A DNA stretch of 53,179 nt, from NCBI GenBank assembly GCA_037176905.1, contig JBBBWG010015334.1:1-53179 (forward strand). Reading direction: 5' to 3'. The position numbers and the translations under genes were made by a program. The notes below the pieces were generated by a model. It was given only the letters and a program-made list of their open reading frames with translations. It did no database searches and was not told the origin of the DNA. Every line of letters begins with the position of its first letter. The first letter of the stretch is position 1. Of this stretch, positions 11,465 to 22,092 are shown in pieces. The DNA comes from Azolla pinnata. Taxonomy: Eukaryota > Streptophyta > Polypodiopsida > Salviniales > Salviniaceae.

Positions 11465-14400
11465 TTACAGAATCTTTCGCCGCTTGAGGTGGTTGTACAT
11501 AATGAAGAACAATATGATGCCCCCAAAGATGATGCCACCAGTGGTGATCCAGAAAGCAATCTGCAAGGAAAACGATTCTGTCAAAATTGTTCGTTATGCT
11601 TTGGGAAGAACACACTAAGGACAAAGCTATAGATAAATCAAAATGATTTCGAAGGCATTTGTTAAAATTTCTAATCTTTCTTTCGACAAAAAACATTTTA
11701 ACAACTTATCTATCGACATAGATTAGACAGATCAGGAATGATATTTCATACCGCACTTGTTTCGAGATAAGATTTGAGATTCATCCCGAAAATGCCTGAA
11801 ATTATTAGAAAGTAAAAATCAAACCCCATTCCAAGAGCCGATGCAAATTGTATCACTAATATTTTAGAAGCATAACCTGCTAACAGGGCACCCAGGGCAG
11901 AACAAAATGTGCCAACTTGAAGCAATAGCTCCAGCCTACTAACTTCCAAACGCCTTGAACTGAACAAAACTCCTCCTCAACACAATGCAAAAGGATAACC
12001 AAAATTATATGATCATAAACTTCTACTAGCACTTACCTGAGATTTACTGCGATCGAGTCCTCCATTTCTTTTGCAGAATCAAGAAGTCTCTCTGCTTGTC
12101 CATGACAAGATTCACACCTGAAATGTATTGTGATACATCTATAAGAACATGACAAATCTCTTACCTCACATTAACATTTTCCGACAGGAAATAAGCGTGG
12201 TAAAAAGAACATGATGGTACTCTATATTGAACTCAAATGTCCCAATAGAACACGTGTATCATTTCAACTACCTTTGCAAGTAGTTCTCCAAGAGCATCTC
12301 AATTTCTTCCTCTTCATCTACGATTCAAAATCCAATCCCCTGTAAGGATCCTTGATGCTACTTTGAAATACACAGACTGCTTTCAGGACCCAATTTAGAT
12401 GCAAAATGCTGTTACAGCTTACCATCAGCTGAACGCTTGTCAGACCAAGCTTCACATTGAACAGTTCCATCTTCCTTTTTTATTGTACACCTTCGACCCA
12501 TTATTGTCATCCTTCGAATTTCTTGAGGACTCTCCAAAAGTTCCAGAATCATTTGTCTCAAAGCACCTGATTTAGATCCTAGTTCAACCTATAAAACCCA
12601 TAGTCAGCTAGCTTCCCACATGGGATACAATTCGAATGATTGAATCACCTTACCAGTGCTTGCTTGCTAAGACGAAGCTCTTCCAGAAAATTGGCAGTTA
12701 AACGGTTTGGTAGGACTTCCAATAAAGTTAACACCTGCAGAGAAATGCATTTCACTAACCTTATTCTTTAAACAGGGATTCTATATTCCAAAAGAGAAGT
12801 AAAAGCAAGCAGAGATACAGTAATAACGCATGAAGCCGTGGATTTTGCATTTGTCTATTCCAGAAGAAGAATACAAAATAACAAAAGCTGTGATTTTTCT
12901 CATACCAGTCTTCCCACAGTTAGCGCGCCTTGGAAGACACACAAAAATCAGGAATCACTTGATGATGTCTACTTCCTAGGGAGGCATGTTTATTTCCAAG
13001 GCAGACAAAGACAAAATCAGAAATTACTTGATGATGTCTACTTCCTAAGAAGGCATGTTCATAGTAATGTGCACATGCATGTGCTCAACCTCTAGATGGT
13101 GCTTCAGATATAGCCCCAGAATTGTCACAACCTCTCATCGAATCTTTTTTGAACCATATTATTTGCCAAGAAAGTCAACCTCATCTTCATGTTACATGCA
13201 AATCACATTTTGATGCCATGAGGCAGCTTCAATACCTAACTCCTGTGTGATTGAAGCATCAAAGCTCTAAGAGATGTTAAGGCTCGTATTAGTCATTGGG
13301 CATGACAGAATATGATTAATAAGCTTTCTTTCATTGTAAAGAATTCAATATTCCGGAACCAGGATTGATGTTTGCACTGTTATATGCCAACTTTGTTTGT
13401 TTTTTCATCTTTGGATTTCTCCTTTGCATTATGACATAACATCACCTTCTACCTTTTGAACCATATTCTTATGTCAGCCACCCAGCCAAATGATAGAACA
13501 TTACCCTTATCATTTTCTTTAGCATACATCCGACATTCTAAGCAAAATGTGGAAATGTTCAACGTTTGCAATGAAAGTATGTACTCTTTGTAATGATGCT
13601 GATTGATATTCCTCAACTGTCTCTACAGTAACATTTTCAAAATCTTTCCAATTTCGTTTCATGCATTGAGTGGGATAGTGTCACCCCATACTTCTATAAG
13701 ACCTGGATTACAGTGGAATAGTGCCACCCAAATTTTACTCCTTAAAGTACAACTTCATCACTATGGCATTAAATAATATTAATTCACTTGCCATCCATGA
13801 GTACCGATTTGGCTGTTCTCTAACATATAATAACTTTTCAAACTAGTGAAGTATCAAGTCCAATTACCTGTGACAAGAACATCACTGTCAAGATATGTAA
13901 AACTTTGCACACATTATATAGGTTCTCCCTTACAAGGTAAAATAGGGTTTTAGTGAGGTCATACAGTCTTCACTACCACATTAAATCCGAATCTACTACT
14001 TTCACGATACGCTTTAAAACTCCAACTTAGCATCACATACTCTAAATATCATGTGAAAAAGAACTACATCTTCATATAAAAGCAATAATTTAGGTTAATG
14101 CATAAGCTTTGATTTTTCATCTTTTGCAACCAATGTTTAATCCAAAAAACGTCAGTGAGAGTGGACACATTTGCCTGAACCTGGTGTTACTCAAGAAGTA
14201 TTCCAAAAATCCATGATCAGTTTTTTATTGACGTTTAGCTTCTTCAATACAACTGTGCAATGCCTACTTTATATTTTAACAGCATTTCAATCTTCTCTGA
14301 AGTCAACTTTCTTCCATAATTACTCTGTAGTATCACCAAATTATCCACTATGGTGTGTGTTTTGGTTGAAAGCTTTGCTTGTCCAAGTGCTCATTTATTT

Positions 14401-17400
14401 TGGCTTCAGCCCACGGACTTATCTTTATTATGGTGGTATACAGTAGAAAATTTTACCCTGTCATGATTTTGCAATGGTTTGACATTTTTAATTTATCTCC
14501 AACCTTTTTATAGCTTGATCAATGATACTCACTTTCAAATAGTGAGTACAGAGCCTTGTCCGTTTAAAGATTCCATTTGCCGTATTGATTAGTTCCTTCT
14601 CCAATATTTACACATGTCTCAATAGGTATATGTCAATATTTGCAAGTATGGGAGTTATCGCAACGTCCACTTACATGGACCTTAAAATGCTCGTGTTCTA
14701 CTTCAAAGACAGCCCCTTTCAATTGCTTCCAATTTAGACTGATACCTTCAGCTTTTTTGTCACACAAGTATTTCCCTTTTCCCTTCAACCCATTGTGTTT
14801 GTTGATAGCGTGTGAAATAGCATACTCTGTATATAAAGGGTTTAGGCACCATATAATTCTAAAGATTGAATCATTATAGAATGAATAAAACAGCATGTGG
14901 ATAGAGATTGTTTCAGTACTGATTTGATTTTTCTTATGATGTATTAATGTGCAGTATCATCTCCTTCCATTCTTACAACTAAGGTAATAAGGTACAGTCA
15001 ATAAATCTCTCAGTTTCCCATTATGTAAAAATATTATTGATTTATACATCAGTATCATCTCCTTCCATTCTTACAACTAAGGTAAGGTACAGTCAATAAA
15101 TCTCTAAGTTTCCCACTATGTAAAAATATTATTGATAGGGATCCAGCTAAAATCCTAGTCTCTTTAACACCTAGCTTAAATCTGAACCTTCTAATTCCCA
15201 TATAGTTTCCAAAAATCTAGGCTTGTGTGTTGTCATGTAATTACTATTATTCCTAGGTAGAGAAAAAATGCGCTTAGAATAATTCTATTTTATGCAGATG
15301 TCTTCCTAATGTGAAGCTCTCTCTCTAACCTGAAATTAGTTTTTGTGATCGTTTGAAATCTCAAACATTCACATAACTTGCTTCAAAGACATACCTTTGG
15401 TTCTATTTCCATCAGCCATCGTTCAAGCCGTTGTGTTCGGGAAAGAAGAGCTGATTCCACCACCTGTGCATATTTTCATCAAATAGTGCTCACCCATCAT
15501 AGCCATTGTGTTCGGGAATAAAAAATATGCCACAGAACACCATTACCTCTAGTTCAAAAGGCATTGTTGGGACACCAGGATTTGACTCAGGCTTCAGTCG
15601 CTGAAGTAGAATTTCTAAGAAAGCTGCAGCCCCTATACTGCATTGAAGTATAAGAAATTAACTGGTAATGTTGCGAGCATTTGGCACAGTGACCATTGAA
15701 ACAGAACAGACGTTGGTACTAAGCAGAAGGGGCAAAGGGAATGGATATCAGTCATGCAAATGCCATGAAAAAAGAGGGTCTAATTTTAACAAAATTCCTG
15801 GTGCCTAGAACATTAAGGCCCTTCTAAAAGCGCACATTGGAGGTTAAAACGGAGGTGTTTCTATTCTTCTTCATCAATTCATCCCAAATAAATCAAGAGA
15901 GCCCAGATCAACAGAATTTCTTCTTAAATTTCACATGGCCATATGCAAAGAGGCTTTAAACTTTACCTTTTATGGTCAAAAATAAGGACATTTTCTGGTG
16001 TCCCAATTGCACGTAGAGAACCTAGGTTCAATAAAATAGCTTGATCTCGAACCTGGCACATAGAAGAATTCAACAACATTTTGTTCCAACTATAACGAGT
16101 AAGATTATAGAAGATACCCAAAGCCTATAAAGAGAAGAAAAACGTACTAGTAGGGCTGGTGCTGAGTTAGTAATCCATAAAGAAGGATCAACACTCCTGA
16201 TGTCCCGAAGTCTCAATCCTGCGAAATGGAGTAGCTTGCTTGGTTATTGATATATACAGGTATTCCAAATGATGACAGAAACAAAATCTTCTAAATGATT
16301 GGCAATGGCATGGTACACAAGTCCAGTCTCGAAATATTGACATCTTTCAGAAAAAATCTCCAGGGGATATTTTCCGCATCTCCTCTATTCTTCAGTATTC
16401 AGTCATTTAATAAGATATGAAACTTGCAAAGGGAACCAATGAGATGGTTGAACACAATGAGCCAAATATTGTCGTTCAAACAAGAATAAATATATTGGGG
16501 CTGTTCAGCATAGCATGCAAATGGAAATGATTTCAGATCACTTAAACTAGTCATTTACTTCCACAAGGCTTCCTGGTATTTATTGCTGCCGAAATTGATA
16601 GATATTTCATTTTCTTCAATCCATTAAGTTTAAAAAGTCATTAAGCTGCGTTAATTGAGCATCTAGTGATTGAAGATGCATCTGGTTTATGTTGTGGCAA
16701 CACAAATTAACATTAATCCACCCAAATCGACTGGATCCCAAATAGTTTGTTTATCAAGTATTTTCCTGGCCTGGTTCAGTGAGCAAGTATGAATTATTGG
16801 AAAAAACAGGAAGTTTATGGTCGAAACATGAAGACTTACCACTACTTTTCAGCAATTGCCGTCGGCTAATACTTTTTGTGAAAACAGCACCACCAGGCTT
16901 TACTTCCAAAACCTGCCAACAATTGCATCACGATTTTGTCGAAATGAAAGAATCAGGTCAATTGGTAAGGGAAATTATGGTAAATAAGGCATCACAAACA
17001 GAATTGGTCAATGCTTATATTTTGTATAGACCAGTATAAGTAAATCCTCCCATAATTTGGTTGAATTTTGCTAGTTATCAATCAGATCAATAAAGTGACA
17101 TGTCCTACGTTGGAAACTGCATGAATACTACCATTGACACATCATCTAGAATCTATGATAGTATAAAATTTTCATTGCCCTTTCCATGGATTTCTTCTAA
17201 TACTATGATGAATGGCCCTAATGGCTTGGTGAGAACCAAGCCATTAGGGCCATTAATAATTTCTCTGTCAGCGGACCTTCTAAGTCAGTTGCAACTCCAT
17301 TCAGGTAATTAAACGGAATTTGTGCTTGGGGTTGAGCTGCATAATTCATGGATGAAGCATCTGCATAATACATTTATTGTGCGCCAGATATGATCAAAAC

Positions 17401-18908
17401 ATAAAAGCATCACTCGCCGCACGGTAGACTTCTATCATAATACTAAATTTTCGTATGACGTAATTACATGCTCTCTGTTTCTTCAATTGTTATTAGGTAA
17501 GATCTATACCTCTGGGTAATGGCTATAGCCAAGTATTATTCTGAAAAATCTTTATGGATGTGTATTATGCCTATCTGTCATCCATATATACTCAATCGCA
17601 TTCTTCCTTCTATGTCCATGATTGCAAAACCCTCAGATTGTATCTCTCTGAACTCCTCGATGCAGCTGGAAGTAATTCAAAATTACTAGCATTGACCCAG
17701 AATGCTACGGAGCTTTAATCCTTGTTTCCATGTCCACAACTACAAAATTATGGGATATCTCTTTGTTGGAATCCAAGAATCTCCAAAATACTAGCCTAAC
17801 TAGAAGACTATGGAGTTTTTATCCCGGTTTCTATGTCCATAGCTGCAAAACCCTCAGATTTGCCCTTTGCTGGAAATTGAGAAATTCTGTTGACGAGAAG
17901 GTTATGGAGTTTCAATCATTGCTTCAATGTCCATAATTGTGGAGCTATAGATCTCTTTTTTTGGAATTGAAGCGATTCCATGTTACCAACATTAACTAGA
18001 AGACTATTGAGCTTTTCGACATCAATCAAAAGAAAACTCACAATTTGTTCCTTAATTTACAAAGATATATATGCACAAGGATTCATTACGTACCAGTAGG
18101 TATTTACCTCATAGATCGGCTCCTTCAAGGGAATCACTGAATCAAACGAAGAATAACTAGAAGGAGAGGAAGGAGAAGAAATATCATTGCTTTTCTCATA
18201 CACTTCCATCTTGAATCCAGAATGAATCGTTTGTTGTTCCCCTTCCTCTGCAACGAGATCTTCTCCATCATAAACCTGTTCATTTTTGCCATATATTTGA
18301 GCTGAGGTTAAGTCTCTCTGAAGAAAATCTCCATCTTCATTCCTATCCTCGGCTGTTTCAAGCCACAGGCTTTGCGTTTCTTTCTGGAATGTTCCCAGAC
18401 CTTCTGCAATCAGCTCTTTCGAGCTTCCGTTTTCTTCTCTGCTGATCGATGAGGATGGTGATGAGGAGGAGGACGAGAATGACGACGATGATGGTGACGA
18501 TGTTACGGATTCATCTGTGGAGCTATGGCAGGAAACGCTTCTCCTTTCACGAGGAGCAGAAGCGTGGAAAAAATCGAAAAAAAGATAGACGGGAGCAGCT
18601 GTACCCTTGTTCTGGGAGGGAGACGGGCCGCTCTTCATTGTGCGGCTCCCGTGAGAGTGGAAGCAAGATTTCGGAGAGAATCCCGCGGTTTTCTTCGTGG
18701 TGCGGCGGTGAGGAGGAGCCGAGATGCCATGGAAGCCACGGCGAAGGGCAGGCGGTGTCCTGCACCATGAGAGCTCCATCTCTGGTGAGCAGAGAGGCGA
18801 TGGGGAGGGAGAGGTCATGACGGAACGGAGGGAAGACGAAGAGGAACGGAGGGAGGAGGAGGGGGAGGGGGAAGATCGATCAAGAGAAGGTAGTACGGGC
18901 ATGGACAT
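11465..18908 (-). CDS. MRS2-11: Chloroplast CorA/MRS2-type Mg2+ transporter (MRS2-11/MGT10-like)
   Basis: Thirteen exons on the minus strand: 18908-18108, 16912-16840, 16218-16148, 16052-15967, 15637-15547, 15463-15395, 12734-12654, 12588-12423, 12317-12272, 12117-12037, 11959-11877, 11795-11752 and 11560-11465. They sum to 1788 nt (595 residues) with all phases consistent. Conserved blocks are DIRSVDPSLW, AILLNLGSLRAI, LPNRLTA, EEEIEMLLENYLQRCESCHG and the diagnostic GMN (553-555) after TM1. TM2 (about 565-586) and a basic tail KRRKIL follow. The family forms pentameric Mg2+ channels; the MRS2-11 branch sits in the plastid envelope. Exon 1 (267 codons) is Ser-rich and acidic and longer than I expect for the family. 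An in-frame TAA lies upstream of the ATG used. Another start (19011) in a different frame looks more like a transit peptide, so the 5' end is uncertain. Confidence 0.92.
12942..13065. repeat. ~69-bp tandem duplication in MRS2-11 intron 6
   Basis: CAAAAATCAGGAATCACTTG followed by ATGATGTCTACTTCCTA and AGGCATGTTTAT recurs about 69 bp later with few changes. Non-coding. Confidence 0.8.
14952..15136. repeat. 98-bp-period tandem duplication in MRS2-11 intron 6
   Basis: Copies at 14952-15041 and 15050-15136 both run from CAGTATCATCTCCTTCCATT to AAATATTATTGAT with a few substitutions and one small indel. The high identity suggests a recent event. Confidence 0.9.
17211..17254. repeat. Perfect 20-bp inverted repeat with 4-nt loop (intron 1 of MRS2-11)
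   Basis: Arms 17211-17230 (AATGGCCCTAATGGCTTGGT) and 17235-17254 are exact reverse complements around GAGA. It would form a strong hairpin in the pre-mRNA. No terminal repeats or transposon features flank it. Confidence 0.95.
17606..18025. repeat. Degenerate ~115-bp tandem repeats in intron 1 of MRS2-11
   Basis: The phrases TTCTATGTCCATGATTGCAAAA, ACTAGAAGACTATGGAG and GAATTGAAGCGATTC recur in order, about 3.5 times, with drift. This is a minisatellite reaching to within about 80 bp of exon 1. Confidence 0.7.
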
Positions 18909-18960
18909 GGAAGAGGATTACGATGCAGCGAAAGGCAGGGAGAGAGGCTGGCGATGGTGT

Positions 18961-18992
<32 letters not shown>

Positions 18993-19011
18993 TCGAGGGA
19001 GAAATCGCCAT
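18880..19011 (-). CDS. Ser-rich upstream frame, possible uORF or missed first exon of MRS2-11
   Basis: ATG GCG at 19011 opens a 43-codon frame: MAISPSSSSSS..., then PSPASLPAFRC, ending at 18880. It overlaps the assumed start (18908) in another frame. Its composition (M-A-I-S, Ser-rich, no acidic residues) is what plant chloroplast transit peptides look like. It may be an overlapping uORF that lowers translation. Alternatively it is the true N-terminus joined by a short intron that I could not settle: a weak donor GTACTA at about 18894 and an acceptor near 18786 would keep frame. Confidence 0.35.
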
Positions 19012-19170
19012 AGCTATGGCCACATTCCTTCTGAGAACTGAAGACTGAATGAAGACTGAAGACTGAGACAAGAAGAAAGAAGAAGGGAAAGGGAGAAGGC
19101 AGATGTGCATAATTGTGCCTATTGTTTCTCTTATTTACAAAAATGTCCCCATCCCCATCACTTCAAACTA

Positions 19171-19180
19171 TGTATATATC
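19171..19180 (-). promoter_or_regulatory. Possible TATA box for the Mg2+ transporter gene
   Basis: GATATATACA on the minus strand, about 160-270 nt upstream of the candidate start codons, with a GATTGGT (inverted CCAAT) just upstream. A motif match only. Confidence 0.25.
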
Positions 19181-19199
19181 AAGACCAATCAATTATGTT

Positions 19200-20689
19200 T
19201 AGTGTCAAAACCATAATCTTCTGTAGAAGAAGAAGATTCAGAATCAGAAGAAGAAGAAGAAGAAGAAGAAGAAGAATCAGATTCAGGATTGTTTCCCGAG
19301 AGTCTGATAATCGAATGCTCGTCGCTATGTTGTTACATGCATTGCCCTTCTTGAATCGGAGAAGAAGATGAGGCGATGCTGGAGAAGAAGATCGGAGGGA
19401 AGAGAGTGGATTATTAACGGGTGATTAACTGCACCAACCACCCCCGGGCGAAGAAGGATCGAAGCCGAATCCAAAATACACAAAATGTCTACCTTGGATT
19501 AGACCTTGGAAGCTGACAGGTACGGATCCGATAATAGAAGCATTGGCTTCACAGCAGCGTCTCATGATGTCGTCATGAAATGTGATTGCTAGTCTATGTT
19601 ATATAGGTCAATCTCTAGAGATCTAGGTATATGTTCACACATGTCCATAGGTTTGTCCCAATTGTAAGATATCTCGTTTCTCACTTATCTTACCCTTAAA
19701 ATTATTCAAACTAATCTTATGAATTGGTTCCTAAAGTTATGCCCATGACATGTGGTGTGATAGCAGATGGCGATAGCAATTCACACAGCCTTCCTTCTCG
19801 AAGAGCGAGAGACTCCATTCTCTAGAGGCATGACAGCGGCTAGCCTCTGCGAATTCGGTACAAGATATGTTGAGCATCGAGTCGCGTTGCTCTTGTCGTC
19901 AAACTCCCGAATCCTTTTCTTTTGTAGGAAACATGATTTCCCTTATCTTCAAGTCCATCTCATTCGGACCATGAAAAGTCCGAAATTCGATTCTCGTGAT
20001 TAGCTTGGGCCCATCCTGTAGATTCGAATCTTGTCTCATCGAAATGTCTGAATCTCTACATTAGTAAGTAGTTGTAAAGTGAGTGATGCTTGTCTCCCAC
20101 CAGATCTTCATTGTATATTTTGCATGTCTTTCTACTTTGCATGCAGCTCAACACCATAGGGGCAATTTCAATGCCAGCTCTCATCTGTGTTATTTTAGGC
20201 TATGTTAGACTTCAGACTCGTTATCGGTTTATTCAGTACGATTAACAAATGTTCTTTTATTGCATCGAATCCATGCTCAATGTTGATGCATGGGTTTCTT
20301 TTGTTCCTCCGTTTCACATTTGTAAAATCTGTTGGACTTATTGTCAGATCATTACCATTTGCAAGTGTTGTATCCAGTTTGTGAAATGTGAAAACATGTA
20401 AATCGAGCTCCAACTATATGTGTCGTGGTGGAACCATTGGGGTTGTGAACGACCACGAGATGAGTTTCTCGATGTAACAGGAGCGATTCATGTTCTTGCC
20501 ATCGACAACATCACAGCTAACAAAGATCAGAGCATTGGAAATTATGCTAGCATTGATAACTTTCATGGAAAATATTGACCTCATTAAACACTCAAAATGC
20601 GGAAGCTCACTCTGTAGATGAACAAATTCATCGCTGACGTTTCGAGTCACAATCTCCATCATCCACGGACCACCATCATATCGTCATCT
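19200..20689. other. Shared upstream region of the head-to-head MRS2-11 and ALDH12A1 genes
   Basis: It contains GAA-rich blocks (19226-19275, 19360-19400) and otherwise unique-looking AT-rich sequence. Short frames occur (for example 19767-20003 plus and 20662-20414 minus), but none matches a family I recognise. Confidence 0.4.
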
Positions 20690-21995
20690 TTGCTTGCTAT
20701 AACTCATCCACCACCACCATCATCACCATCGTCATCATCACCACCACCATCATCATCATCGTCATTGGAATTGTCGCCATCGTCATCATCGCTTATCATT
20801 CTTCGCCACCACCATCATCATCGAGATGCATCATCACATGCAATCATCATCATCTTCGTTCCCATTGGTTATTCCTGATCCTCACCGTTTGTTGTTGTCG
20901 CCTACAATGGCCCACATCTCAGCATGCCCTGTGTCATGGGTCCACAACCTCCGTCATCTATAACCTTGCCACCCTTGCCATCATCACCATTCGACCACCA
21001 TCATCATTCGTCGTCACCGTGCTACCATCATCACCATTAGTCGTTCTCATGTTAATCACTACTATCATCCACCATCATCATCATCACCAATCAATCATTC
21101 ATGGTTGCCGTCGCAAGCATCATCATCATTCATAACCAATGTCATCGTCAGGATTTGGCATCGTAGATCATGATCATCACTACCACCACCACTACCAGCA
21201 GCAACACCACCATCATCAGATCCACTACAACCATCATCATCATGATGTCAACAGCCATCATCATCACCACTGCCATCATCAACATCACCACCGCCATCGT
21301 CAGCATCACCACCGCCATAATCAACATCACGACCGCCATCATCAACATCACCACCGCCATCATCACCATCACCACCATCACCATCATCACCACCACCATC
21401 ACCATCACCACCACCACCATCATCGACATCACGCTTCTACCCATGGCCATCACGAGGGTACACCATTTGCACCATTACATCATCATGGGTACATCATCAC
21501 AGCAGATCATTACCATCACCGGGAAGATCACCATAATCATCATCACCGCCACCACCATCATCACCATCACCACCGCCATCATCATCAGCAGCAGCACCAC
21601 CATCACCATCACCACCATCATCACAATCAACAACACCATCATCATCATCATTATCATCATCATCACCACCACCATCATCACCACCACCACCACCATCACC
21701 ATCATCATCACCACCATCATCACCATCACCACCATCATCACCATCACCACCATCATCACCATCACCATCACCACCATCATCACCATCACCACCATCATCA
21801 CCATCAACAACAACAACAACAACAACATCTTCATCATCATCATCACCACCACCATCGCCATCATCATCTCACCATCACCACCATCACCATCGTCGACATC
21901 ACGCGTCCATTACATCATCATCCATCATCACACCGTCACCATGGAAGACGAAGAGCAGAAGAAGAAGAAGAAGAAGAAGAAGAAGAAGAAGAAAC
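20690..21995. repeat. CAT/CAC (ATC/ACC) microsatellite with terminal GAA block
   Basis: From about 20700 the sequence is dominated by CAT, CAC, CCA and ATC triplets, nearly pure between 21139 and 21870. A CAA run lies near 21806-21827 and a GAA run at 21957-21992. In one frame it reads almost entirely as His, in the next as Ile/Thr, and on the minus strand as Met/Val. All are composition artefacts. It ends about 100 bp before the ALDH12A1 start codon. Confidence 0.92.
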
Positions 21996-22092
21996 GAGCG
22001 AAGAGGAAGAGGTTTCACTGCAGTTGCGATCAGCGGAGCGTAGAATCTGTTGTCGATCAGATAGCAGGAAAGAAGAGCTACCGGCGACCAGG

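Noticed and set aside
21139-22092. Long His-rich protein frame (and Ile/Thr and Met/Val frames)
   Set aside because: All frames of a CAT/CAC tract stay open. There is no domain or codon structure beyond the triplet repeat, so I do not list it as a gene and keep only the in-frame link to ALDH12A1 as a question.
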